This document shows positions 7,739 through 13,897 of a stretch of 13,897 bases of DNA, in pieces (positions within the stretch are counted from its first letter, which is position 1; every line of letters begins with the position of its first letter). The notes under the pieces were generated by a model that did not search any database, was not told where the DNA came from, and was given only the letters and a program-made list of their open reading frames with translations. Origin of the DNA: an uncultured Clostridia bacterium (GTDB taxonomy: Bacteria; Bacillota; Clostridia; Christensenellales; CAG-138); contig CALEPU010000264.1 of assembly GCA_937913075.1 (NCBI GenBank), forward strand, positions 1-13,897. The letters run 5' to 3'. The position numbers were made by a program, and so were the translations under genes.

Positions 7739-8779
7739 ATGGATAAGGAAAAGGCTTTGGATCTTGCGCTCTCCCAGATAGAAAAGGAATTCGGCAAGGG
7801 CGCTATAATGCTGATGGGTGACGCCGCGCAGAAGATACAGGTTTCGGTCATACCCACCGGCTGCTTGGAGCTTGACAACGCGTTGGGCGTCGGCGGCATA
7901 CCCCGCGGCAGGATAATCGAGGTCTACGGACCGGAGTCCTCCGGTAAGACCACGCTCACTCTGCACATGATAGCCGAAGCGCAGAAGCTCGGCGGCATGG
8001 CCGTGTTTATCGACGCGGAGCACGCGCTCGATCCCGTTTATGCTTCAAGGCTCGGCGTCGATATGAATTCGCTCTACGTCAGCCAGCCCGACAACGGCGA
8101 GCAGGCGCTCGATATAGCCGATATGCTCGTCAGGAGCGGCGCAATCGATATAGTGGTTATCGACTCGGTCGCCGCGCTCGTTCCCAAGGCCGAGCTCGAG
8201 GGTGACATGGGCGACTCCCACGTCGGCTTGCAGGCAAGGCTCATGAGTCAGGCGCTGCGCAAGCTTGCCGGCATAGTCGCAAAATCCAACTGCTGTGTCG
8301 TGTTTATCAATCAGCTCCGCGAGAAGGTCGGCGTTATGTTCGGCAATCCCGAGACGACGACGGGCGGCAAGGCCTTAAAGTTCTTTGCGACCGTGCGTCT
8401 TGACGTCCGCAAGATCGACACCTTGAAGCAGGGCGGCGAAGCCGTCGGCAACCGCGTGCGCATCAAGGTAGTCAAGAACAAGGTCGCTCCGCCCTTCCGT
8501 GTTGCGGAATGCGATCTTATGTACGGCACGGGCTTCTCAAAGGAGGGCAGCCTCATTGATATGGGCGTTGCCAACAAGATAATCAACAAGACAGGCGCCT
8601 GGTTCAGCTACGGCGATATCAGGATAGGGCAGGGCCGCGAGAACGCAAAGCAGTTCTTGAAGGACAACCCCGAGCTCGCCAAGGAGATCGATAACAAGCT
8701 GCGTGCCATTGTAGGCAGCGGCGAGGCGGTTGCGGAGCAGTTCACTCCCGACGCCGCAGACGGCGAGGGCGACGAATAA
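7739..8779 (+). CDS. recA: Recombinase RecA
   Basis: RecA forms ATP-dependent filaments on single-stranded DNA, catalyses strand exchange and stimulates LexA self-cleavage. The 346-residue protein is of normal length. It has the MAW motif region, Walker A GPESSGKT (64-71, K70), FIDAEHALD after it, Walker B VVIDSVAAL, loop L1 around EGDMGDSHVGLQAR, and loop L2 around FGNPETTTGGKALKFF. It ends in a short acidic tail (DGEGDE), as usual. No intein or truncation is seen. The ATG follows GGAGGT by five bases. It is transcribed alone from its own promoter and ends at a hairpin terminator; neither cinA nor rny is adjacent in the same direction, unlike the common Firmicute order. Confidence 0.98.
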   Translation: MDKEKALDLALSQIEKEFGKGAIMLMGDAAQKIQVSVIPTGCLELDNALGVGGIPRGRIIEVYGPESSGKTTLTLHMIAEAQKLGGMAVFIDAEHALDPVYASRLGVDMNSLYVSQPDNGEQALDIADMLVRSGAIDIVVIDSVAALVPKAELEGDMGDSHVGLQARLMSQALRKLAGIVAKSNCCVVFINQLREKVGVMFGNPETTTGGKALKFFATVRLDVRKIDTLKQGGEAVGNRVRIKVVKNKVAPPFRVAECDLMYGTGFSKEGSLIDMGVANKIINKTGAWFSYGDIRIGQGRENAKQFLKDNPELAKEIDNKLRAIVGSGEAVAEQFTPDAADGEGDE

Positions 8780-8810
8780 CCGTCCAAGCCCGTTTGATAT
8801 CACGGAAGAC

Positions 8811-8848
8811 AAAAGGCGGAGAACGCTCATATGCGCTCCCCGCCTTTT
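8811..8848 (+). terminator. Bidirectional intrinsic terminator between recA and the DUF4956 gene
   Basis: AAAAGGCGG (8811-8819) pairs with CCGCCTTTT (8840-8848), a perfect 9-base stem with partial inner pairing. On the plus strand it runs into TTTTAATATTT, and on the minus strand into TTTTGTCTT. It lies 31 bases after the recA stop and serves the converging unit as well. Confidence 0.85.
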
Positions 8849-8860
8849 AATATTTCACCG

Positions 8861-8887
8861 GCGGAGCGCAGGCTGCGCTTCATCCGC
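8861..8887. other. Second hairpin between the converging genes
   Basis: AGCGCA (8865-8870) pairs with TGCGCT (8874-8879) around a three-base loop, extended by GCGG/CCGC at the outer ends across an asymmetric bulge. It starts 18 bases past the stop codon of the DUF4956 gene. It has no T-run of its own, so it may protect the 3' end or help the neighbouring terminator. Confidence 0.5.
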
Positions 8888-8904
8888 ACGGCTTGAAAAC
8901 GAAT

Positions 8905-9612
8905 TTACAGCTCCGGCTTGGAGTTGTCCGCGATGCCGCAGACTATCTCGAGGTTGCCGTTCCTTACGCGGATCTTGTCGATCATCTCCTTCTCCTTGGA
9001 GGGATCCTTCAAGGTAACGTTGTAGTAGAGCTTATAGAGGCTGCCCATGTTGGTGGTCTTGACCCTCTGGAGCTCGTGCGCGGAGGTGTATTCTTTAAGG
9101 ATATCCTCAAACTCGTCGGTGTAATCGAGGCTCTCGGGAACGGTGATGCGAAGCTCACGCTGACGGAGGCTGCTGCCGCCGAAGCCCGCGAGCAGCAGTA
9201 CGAAGCCGATAACGAGCAGTATGCCGAGCACTACGAACGCCATAACGATGTAGCCCGCGCCGCAGATAAGACCCGCAGCCATAGCCAAGAAGATAGTTAC
9301 GATATCCCTCGCGGTGCCCTGCGCCGAACGGAACCTTACAAGACCGAAGGCGCCGCCTACCGCAATGCCCGCACCCCAGTTGCCATTAACGACTGTAACT
9401 ACCGCCGCGACGAGCGCGGGCAGCATGACGAGCGTCAGCGCAAAGCCCCTGTTGTGGTTGTTGCGGTACATATAGAATAGGGATATGATCAGACCCAACA
9501 CCAGCGCACAGCCGACGCAAATCAAAATACCCGCGACCTCAGGCACGATATAGCTGTACTTTGGGTCGTTACCGCTGAGCAAAATGCTTGTAAACTGCCC
9601 GTTTTGGATCAT
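8905..9612 (-). CDS. DUF4956 family membrane protein
   Basis: This 235-residue protein belongs to the DUF4956 family, whose biochemical role is not established. About four membrane segments are visible, near residues 21-48, 57-75, 104-122 and 123-145. The conserved patch RNNHNRGFALTLV...GIAVGGAFGLVRFRSAQGTARD lies between them, and a soluble C-terminal domain (about 152-235) resembles a small alpha/beta regulatory fold. The ATG at 9612 follows GGAGGT by eight bases and lies two bases after the stop of the VTC-domain gene, so the two are translationally linked. A longer reading frame reaches upstream into that gene and was not used. Family knowledge: DUF4956 genes are often next to VTC-domain polyphosphate polymerase genes. 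The inferred role is membrane partner, channel or anchor for polyphosphate synthesis. Confidence 0.87.
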   Translation of the reverse strand: MIQNGQFTSILLSGNDPKYSYIVPEVAGILICVGCALVLGLIISLFYMYRNNHNRGFALTLVMLPALVAAVVTVVNGNWGAGIAVGGAFGLVRFRSAQGTARDIVTIFLAMAAGLICGAGYIVMAFVVLGILLVIGFVLLLAGFGGSSLRQRELRITVPESLDYTDEFEDILKEYTSAHELQRVKTTNMGSLYKLYYNVTLKDPSKEKEMIDKIRVRNGNLEIVCGIADNSKPEL

Positions 9613-9614
9613 GT

Positions 9615-10316
9615 TCAAATACCTCCGTTGATAAGCTTTTTTGTATACGCCGTGCCGTATTTGGAGTAGGAGCCGGGGTAGATCTCGCACCTGTCCAGTA
9701 TCTCCGCCATCCAAAGCGGCATCGCATCCAGTATCTTGATCTCGACAATGCACTTGTCGTTGTCGAAGAAGGAATTGCCGACGGAACCGTTTCTTAAATC
9801 GAGCTCCGTCGTGCGGGCGCGCAGGTTCGTATCGACCGTCATGCGCAGCTCCTTATCCTCACAGCCGCAATAAGCAATGCGGTCGTAAAAGAGCGCCATT
9901 GCGGGCGCGAGCCCCGGGTAGAAATCGAGCGTCCAGTCTATCTCGGAGAGTATCTGGGTCATATTCTCGGGACGCTTGCGCTCAACCAGAAAATCCCACG
10001 CAGTGCTGTAAGGAAGCTGCTCACGCCTTTTGTAGACTATGCCCTCGAACTTCTTTTTAAGCTCGACGAACGCGGATGAGTTATCCTTCGGCAGACCGTA
10101 GGTGCGCAGACGCAGCTTTTCTTTATAGATGGGTTTTTCTATCGACTCCCTTATGAGCTGAGAGCTCGGAGTATCAAAGTAGATGTTGCAGATGGTGGTA
10201 AGACCGAATTGGTCGGGCTCCATGAGCCCCTGCATAGCATCGAGCATGGCGTCTCTCTGCGCCTTGGTGATGATATACTTGACCTCTTTCCTCTCGAAAA
10301 CGGACTGAATGATCAT
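9615..10316 (-). CDS. VTC-domain (CYTH-like) polyphosphate polymerase family protein
   Basis: A 233-residue protein with the VTC domain, the triphosphate-tunnel fold that in yeast Vtc4 polymerises ATP gamma-phosphate into polyphosphate. The tunnel-lining signature residues are present in order: ERKEVKY (E8, K10, K13), YFDTP (46-50), KEKLRLR (K65, K67, R69, R71), FVELKKK (83-89), KRR (96-98), YDRIAY (144-149), DTNLRAR (162-168), VEIK (191-194) and SYSKY (216-220). I chose the ATG at 10316, seven bases after AGGTG; a GTG at 10364 would add 16 residues without a good ribosome-binding site. It is the first gene of a two-gene unit with the DUF4956 gene. The SPX and membrane domains of the yeast protein are absent; the neighbour may supply the membrane part. 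In vivo polymerase activity is inferred from the family. Confidence 0.88.
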   Translation of the reverse strand: MIIQSVFERKEVKYIITKAQRDAMLDAMQGLMEPDQFGLTTICNIYFDTPSSQLIRESIEKPIYKEKLRLRTYGLPKDNSSAFVELKKKFEGIVYKRREQLPYSTAWDFLVERKRPENMTQILSEIDWTLDFYPGLAPAMALFYDRIAYCGCEDKELRMTVDTNLRARTTELDLRNGSVGNSFFDNDKCIVEIKILDAMPLWMAEILDRCEIYPGSYSKYGTAYTKKLINGGI

Positions 10317-10370
10317 AACACGACACCTGCCAACTTGATCAGAAGCGAGCTGTTCCCACTTCACAATGAG

Positions 10371-10379
10371 ATTATAACA
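10371..10379 (-). promoter_or_regulatory. Extended -10 promoter for the VTC/DUF4956 unit
   Basis: On the minus strand TG-T-TATAAT, about 55 bases upstream of the VTC start. No -35 lies at 16-18 bases; the only TTGACA nearby (10415-10410) is 33 bases upstream of the TATAAT and cannot pair with it in the usual way. The 12 bases GTATGTTATAAT are identical to those of the recA promoter. Confidence 0.65.
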
Positions 10380-10471
10380 TACGATATGGGCAATCTCTAA
10401 GCCAAATTATGTCAATCCTTTAACAATTAACACATTTATGTGCGAATTTGTGCGCAGCATGATCGAGCAAT

Positions 10472-11386
10472 TCAGCACAGCCCCTTCATGAAGCGCATGA
10501 GGTTCCCGCCGCAGCAGGCGGCAAGCGCATCCCCGTCAAAGCCGCAGGCAGCAAGCTCGCGGGCTAAATTCGGCAGGCAGGAGGGATCCTCCAAGCCCTT
10601 GGGGTATTTGCCCATGCCGTCAAAATCGGAGCCTATCGCAAGGCAGGAAGCGCCCCCTGTCTCGGCAATATGCAGCGCGTGCATTGCGGCGTCGTGAACC
10701 GAAGCGCTGCCCTCGCAAAGCTGCTTGGGATAGAAATTGACGCCTATCGTGCCGCCGCGCCTCGCTATCTGCTTAATATGCTCGTCGCACAGCGAGCGCG
10801 GGCTGAAATACACCGCCCTCGCGTTGGAATGAGAAGCAAACACGGGCGCGTCCTCCGCGAGCACGTCGTCAATGCCGGCGTCGTTCAAATGCGAAACGTC
10901 GACCGCCATGCCGAGCCTGCCCATCTCGCGCACTATCTCCTTGCCCAAAAAGGTGAGCCCCTTTCGGTTTTTTTTGAGCGCGGGGTTCCCAAGCTCGTTG
11001 CGGTTGTTCCATGTGAGCGACATCGCCTTTACGCCCATGCGTCTGAAGCTGCGCAGGATATCCTCCTGTCCCTCGACAGCTTCGCCGCCCTCTATCGTGA
11101 GCACGGCTGCTATTTTATCGCCGGAAGGGTCAAAATCCTTTGTCAGCGGAACAAGCTCGTCATGCTCCTCCAACAGGGTGCAAAAGGCGTCATACATGCT
11201 CATAAACTGGCTGAGATACGATCTTTTGAGGTCGATATCCATCCATGCGGCAAAGCATTGCAGCTTAACTCCGCCCGCCTTCAATCGCCCGAGGGATACG
11301 GACTGACCCGAAACGGGCGTTAAAAAATCATAGCCGCGGTTGACCGCGCCGTAAAGATAGTCGGTGTGTCCGTCGGAAAAGTACAT
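10472..11386 (-). CDS. Membrane dipeptidase family (peptidase M19) protein
   Basis: A 304-residue zinc dipeptidase of the M19 (renal dipeptidase) family, which hydrolyses dipeptides including ones with a C-terminal D-amino acid. The metal ligands of the amidohydrolase-type barrel are all recognisable: DGHTD (H7, D9), TIEGGEA (E99), DVSH (H166), SHSNAR (H186) and the IGSDFDG loop (D254/D256). No signal peptide or membrane segment is visible, so despite the family name it is probably cytoplasmic. The ATG at 11386 follows GGGAGG by four to five bases. It lies 65 bases downstream of rny in the same direction, with a hairpin between them, and no separate promoter was recognised, so partial read-through from rny is likely. 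The physiological substrate is unknown; turnover of peptidoglycan-derived or dietary dipeptides is possible. Confidence 0.9.
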   Translation of the reverse strand: MYFSDGHTDYLYGAVNRGYDFLTPVSGQSVSLGRLKAGGVKLQCFAAWMDIDLKRSYLSQFMSMYDAFCTLLEEHDELVPLTKDFDPSGDKIAAVLTIEGGEAVEGQEDILRSFRRMGVKAMSLTWNNRNELGNPALKKNRKGLTFLGKEIVREMGRLGMAVDVSHLNDAGIDDVLAEDAPVFASHSNARAVYFSPRSLCDEHIKQIARRGGTIGVNFYPKQLCEGSASVHDAAMHALHIAETGGASCLAIGSDFDGMGKYPKGLEDPSCLPNLARELAACGFDGDALAACCGGNLMRFMKGLC

Positions 11387-11406
11387 ATTGCCTCCCTACA
11401 TGAATT

Positions 11407-11436
11407 AAGCGGCTCCCGCATAGACGGAAACCGCTT
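11407..11436. other. Hairpin between rny and the dipeptidase gene
   Basis: AAGCGG (11407-11412) pairs with CCGCTT (11431-11436), with a further five-pair inner stem around loop CATAGA. On the minus strand, the direction of both genes, it is followed only by AATTC, so it is at best a weak terminator. The T-run (TTTTGTT) lies on the plus-strand side. It could attenuate read-through or mark a processing boundary. Confidence 0.6.
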
Positions 11437-11451
11437 TTGTTGGACGAAAAT

Positions 11452-13008
11452 TTATTTTGCGTAGTCGACAGCCCTTGTCTCCCTTATGACGTTGACCTTG
11501 ATCTGACCGGGATACTCGAGCTCCGTCTCGATGCGCTTGACGATATCCTTTGCCAGCACAACGGTGTCCGCGTCGCTGACATTCTCGGGCTTGACCATTA
11601 TGCGGACCTCACGACCCGCCTGAACGGCAAAGGTCTTATCGACGCCCTCGAAGGAGTTTGCGATCTCTTCAAGCTTTTCAAGGCGCTTGATGTAGTTTTC
11701 AAGGGTCTCACGCCTTGCGCCGGGACGGGCGGCGCTTATTGCGTCAGCCGCCTGAACGAGCACAGCCTCTACCGTGGTGGGCTCAACGTCGCCGTGATGA
11801 GCGAGTATGGCGTTGACGATCTGGTTGTTCTCCCTGTACTTCTTGGCAAGATCGGCGCCGATCTGGTTATGGGTGCCCTCGATCTCGTGATCGACCGCCT
11901 TGCCGATATCGTGCAGCAGACCCGCGCGCTTTGCAAGCTGTACGTTAACGCCTAATTCAACAGCCATGAGCCCCGCGAGATGCGCGACCTCGATGCTGTG
12001 CTTCAATACGTTCTGACCGTAGCTGGTGCGATACCTGAGACGGCCGAGCAAACGTACAAGCTCATGATGCAGCCCGTGTACGCCGACCTCGAAAATGGCG
12101 GCCTCGCCCGCCTCGCGGATTTGGTTGTCGACCTCCTTGCGTGCCTTCTCGACCATTTCCTCAATTCTTGCGGGATGAATACGCCCGTCGAGAATGAGCT
12201 TTTCAAGTGCGATCCTCGCAACCTCGCGGCGCACTGGATCGAAGCCGGAGAGTATGACCGCCTCGGGCGTGTCGTCGATTATGAAATCAATACCGGTCGC
12301 CGTCTCGAGCGTGCGGATGTTGCGGCCCTCACGCCCTATGATGCGGCCCTTCATTTCATCGTTGGGGAGGGATACGACGGATATCGTGGTCTCCGCAACA
12401 TGATCCGCGGCGCAGCGTTGTATCGCCATGGAGATGATGTTGACCGCCCTGCGGTCAGCCTCCGCCTTGGCCTTTGCCTCGATATCGCGTATCATCAGCG
12501 CTGCCTCGTGGCGAGTCTCCTTCTCGGCGTTGTTGAGGATTATCGTCCTCGCCTCGTCGGAGGTCATGGAAGCCACGCGCTCCAGCTCGCCCTTCTGTTT
12601 ATTGAAGAGCTCCTGAGCGGAAGCCTCTAATTTGTCGATCTCCTTAGTGCGGGAATTGAGCTGCTCCTCGCGCTTTTCAATGCCCTCGAGCTTTTTGTCA
12701 AAGCTCTCCTCCTTCTGCTGGAGACGGCGCTCCTGACGCTGGATCTCGTTCCTGCGCTCCTTGTTCTCCCTCTCCTGCTCGGTCTTGATGCGATAGGCCT
12801 CCTCCTTCGCTTCAAGTATGGTCTCTTTTTTAAGGTTCTCCGCACGTTTTTGTGCGTCGTCGATCATCTTTTTGACCGCGTCCTCCGCCTTGGCAGTCTT
12901 CGCCTCGGCAATGTTCCGCCTGTAGTAATAACCTATCGCTATTCCGATACCTACCGATATTATTATCGCTATGGCAAAAATCAGATAATGCCACCATTCA
13001 GTAAACAA
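11452..13008 (-). CDS. rny: Ribonuclease Y
   Basis: RNase Y is the membrane-anchored endoribonuclease that initiates much mRNA decay in Firmicutes. With a TTG start at 13008 the protein is 518 residues, close to the roughly 520 usual for the family. It has a membrane segment at about 8-27 and a long charged coiled coil at about 32-200. A KH RNA-binding domain follows at about 207-275 with the GRIIGREGRN loop (221-230), and then an HD hydrolase domain at about 335-430 with catalytic LLHDIGK (H366-D367) and HH (404-405). The TTG follows GGAGG by nine bases; a GTG at 13059 would add 17 residues with no ribosome-binding site and a non-family N-terminus. It has a strong promoter and heads a unit that may extend into the dipeptidase gene. 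Confidence 0.96.
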   Translation of the reverse strand: MFTEWWHYLIFAIAIIISVGIGIAIGYYYRRNIAEAKTAKAEDAVKKMIDDAQKRAENLKKETILEAKEEAYRIKTEQERENKERRNEIQRQERRLQQKEESFDKKLEGIEKREEQLNSRTKEIDKLEASAQELFNKQKGELERVASMTSDEARTIILNNAEKETRHEAALMIRDIEAKAKAEADRRAVNIISMAIQRCAADHVAETTISVVSLPNDEMKGRIIGREGRNIRTLETATGIDFIIDDTPEAVILSGFDPVRREVARIALEKLILDGRIHPARIEEMVEKARKEVDNQIREAGEAAIFEVGVHGLHHELVRLLGRLRYRTSYGQNVLKHSIEVAHLAGLMAVELGVNVQLAKRAGLLHDIGKAVDHEIEGTHNQIGADLAKKYRENNQIVNAILAHHGDVEPTTVEAVLVQAADAISAARPGARRETLENYIKRLEKLEEIANSFEGVDKTFAVQAGREVRIMVKPENVSDADTVVLAKDIVKRIETELEYPGQIKVNVIRETRAVDYAK

Positions 13009-13017
13009 AACGGTTTT

Positions 13018-13022
13018 CCTCC
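13018..13022 (-). promoter_or_regulatory. Ribosome-binding site deciding the TTG start of rny
   Basis: On the minus strand GGAGG is followed by nine bases and TTG (13008-13006). Using this start puts the membrane helix directly at the N-terminus, as in other RNase Y proteins, and excludes the upstream GTG. Confidence 0.8.
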
Positions 13023-13078
13023 AATATATAATATGCCTGCGAGCCCAAAATAAACCCACATTAATGACATCTTATACC

Positions 13079-13107
13079 ATTATAGTGAACCTCGCGTTTT
13101 AAGTCAA
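13079..13107 (-). promoter_or_regulatory. SigA-type promoter for rny
   Basis: On the minus strand TTGACT (13107-13102), a 17-base spacer and a perfect TATAAT (13084-13079). It is the best consensus promoter in the window. The predicted leader is about 65 bases. Confidence 0.88.
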
Positions 13108-13260
13108 GGGCATACCCGCCCAATGGAAGCGAAATGTTAAAATATATAGTTATGTTTTTTCACTTTGCGGATCGCAAGCTTCATTAAAATATAAAAAATT
13201 CTCGCACGACCGATAAAAAGCGCATCCGCGGCAAATACTTATATGGATGAAAGTTAATCG
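13108..13260. other. AT-rich intergenic region upstream of spoVAC
   Basis: Together with the rny leader this makes a 268-base gap between the divergent rny and spoVAC genes. It is AT-rich and holds no open reading frame with a ribosome-binding site. The spoVAC promoter must lie here. I looked for a forespore SigG-type pattern (GNATR, then CATNNTA) and found no convincing match, so none is called. Confidence 0.5.
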
Positions 13261-13276
13261 GGAGGTGACCTGATAA

Positions 13277-13759
13277 ATGCCATCCGGCAACAAAAAGCTG
13301 ACTCGCGAGGAGAAACGCGAGCGCGCCCGATATCTTGCAATGGTAAACGAGCGCATGCCGCGCAGCAAAACGCTCATGCAGTGCATCATCGCCTTTGCGG
13401 TAGGCGGCGCGATATGCTGTATCGGGCAGCTCGTCGGCGATCTCGGCAGCATTATGTTTTCGCTTGACGAAAAGACCCGCGGCGCGTTCATATCGGTCGT
13501 TATGATATTCCTCGGCTCATTCGCCACGGGGCTCGGCGTTTACGACAGGCTCGGCGCAGTAGCGGGAGCCGGCTCGGTAATACCCATCACGGGCTTTGCC
13601 AATTCGATAGTCGCGCCCGCAATGGAGCACCGCCGCGAGGGGCTCGTCATGGGCGTGGGTGCGCAGCTCTTTACAATCGCGGGGCCCGTGCTCGTCTACG
13701 GCGTCACAAGCTCCGTCATCGTGGGCATTATCGCCTGGATCGCAGCTATGTGCAAATGA
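13277..13759 (+). CDS. spoVAC: Stage V sporulation protein AC
   Basis: SpoVAC is an inner-membrane protein of the forespore; with other SpoVA proteins it forms the channel for dipicolinic acid uptake during sporulation and release at germination. The 160-residue protein has a charged N-terminal tail (1-31), then hydrophobic segments at about 34-52, 70-87, 126-143 and 145-157. The family core is clear: GGAICCIGQL (43-52), TGLGVYDRLGAVAGAG (84-99), PITGFANSIVAPAMEHRREG (103-122) and AGPVLVYG (135-142). ATG at 13277 follows GGAGGTGA by eight bases. Its length and N-terminus favour SpoVAC over the related but shorter SpoVAE. Clostridia normally have spoVAD directly downstream; here the next 138 bases hold no such start and contain an opposing terminator. 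Confidence 0.95.
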   Translation: MPSGNKKLTREEKRERARYLAMVNERMPRSKTLMQCIIAFAVGGAICCIGQLVGDLGSIMFSLDEKTRGAFISVVMIFLGSFATGLGVYDRLGAVAGAGSVIPITGFANSIVAPAMEHRREGLVMGVGAQLFTIAGPVLVYGVTSSVIVGIIAWIAAMCK

Positions 13760-13804
13760 AGCCGATCAACAGTGATAAGCATTAAGAATGCACCGCACAA
13801 GGCT

Positions 13805-13845
13805 AAAAAAAGAGCGCGGAGCAAATTTGATTTGCAGCCGCGCTC
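13805..13845 (-). terminator. Intrinsic terminator for a minus-strand gene beyond the right edge
   Basis: GAGCGCGG (13812-13819) pairs with CCGCGCTC (13838-13845), with an inner GCAAAT/ATTTGC stem closing on a TTG loop. On the minus strand the stem is followed by seven T (13811-13805). The T-run is only on that strand, so the main client is a converging gene outside the window; the stem may also slow transcription leaving spoVAC. Confidence 0.8.
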
Positions 13846-13872
13846 AGCTTGATGACAAAGCCCGTTTGCTGC

Positions 13873-13897
13873 CCTTCCCCTACAGAGGGGAAGGTGT
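13873..13897. repeat. Palindrome at the contig edge, probable dispersed repeat
   Basis: CCTTCCCC (13873-13880) and GGGGAAGG (13887-13894) form a perfect 8-base stem around TACAGA; the sequence then breaks off at GTGT. From general experience, elements with this CCTTCCCC...GGGGAAGG core recur many times in Clostridia genomes. Multi-copy status would explain why the assembly stops here, but only one copy is in view. Confidence 0.55.

Noticed and set aside
8786..8796. AAGCCCGTTTG after recA recurs near 13859-13869, next to hairpins in both places.
   Set aside because: Only about 11 bases match and the flanks differ; too short to call a repeat.
9613..9753. A 47-residue N-terminal extension of the DUF4956 protein.
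   Set aside because: It overlaps the VTC-domain coding sequence in another frame, is not hydrophobic or conserved in appearance, and a well-placed ribosome-binding site supports the ATG at 9612.
10410..10415. A perfect TTGACA on the minus strand as the -35 for the VTC promoter.
   Set aside because: It is 33 bases from the TATAAT, and no -10-like hexamer lies 16-18 bases downstream of it.
13788..13897. An open frame starting MHRTRLKKERG after spoVAC and running off the right edge.
   Set aside because: It has no ribosome-binding site and runs straight through the terminator hairpin and the edge palindrome; it shows no resemblance to SpoVAD.
1..13897. CRISPR arrays, tRNA or rRNA genes, transposases and phage or toxin-antitoxin genes.
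   Set aside because: I looked through the gaps and both strands and saw no regularly spaced repeats, no cloverleaf with a TTCRA arm, and no mobile-element proteins.

Overview
The window is a metagenome-style contig from a spore-forming member of the Clostridia. It is moderately GC-rich by eye, uses strong GGAGG ribosome-binding sites, starts two genes at TTG, and carries SpoVAC, RNase Y and a Firmicute-type PBP/FtsK/RimO/PgsA block. The genus cannot be fixed from the sequence. The first 26 bases are Illumina TruSeq adapter, not genome. The last bases are a palindrome that looks like a dispersed repeat, so both contig ends are probably assembly limits.

Left block (27-7524, all minus strand, transcribed right to left): rsmA (16S rRNA dimethyltransferase), a class B lipoprotein-type penicillin-binding protein with its own promoter, an FtsK/SpoIIIE DNA translocase, rimO (ribosomal protein S12 methylthiotransferase) and a truncated pgsA (phosphatidylglycerophosphate synthase). 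The last three genes are tightly spaced and likely co-transcribed with the PBP gene. The theme is cell wall, division, chromosome segregation and membrane lipid, with two ribosome modifiers.

Middle (7525-8904): a divergent promoter region holds promoters for rsmA (minus) and recA (plus). The recA promoter contains a conspicuous dyad with a LexA-like core. recA ends at a bidirectional hairpin terminator shared with the converging minus-strand unit.

Right block (8905-13008, minus): rny (RNase Y, strong promoter, TTG start), an M19 dipeptidase, then a separately promoted pair, a VTC-type polyphosphate polymerase domain protein and a DUF4956 membrane protein. The pair probably acts in polyphosphate synthesis at the membrane; this is inferred from family and context.

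Right edge (13009-13897): spoVAC on the plus strand, with no spoVAD visible in the 138 bases after it. Instead there is a strong hairpin oriented as a terminator for an unseen minus-strand gene, and then the repeat at the contig edge.

Most of the window is conserved housekeeping sequence. I see no clear new system. The items most worth a second look are the recA operator, the polyphosphate/DUF4956 pair between recA and rny, the insertion inside the PBP N-terminal domain, the apparently lone spoVAC, and the adapter carry-over.
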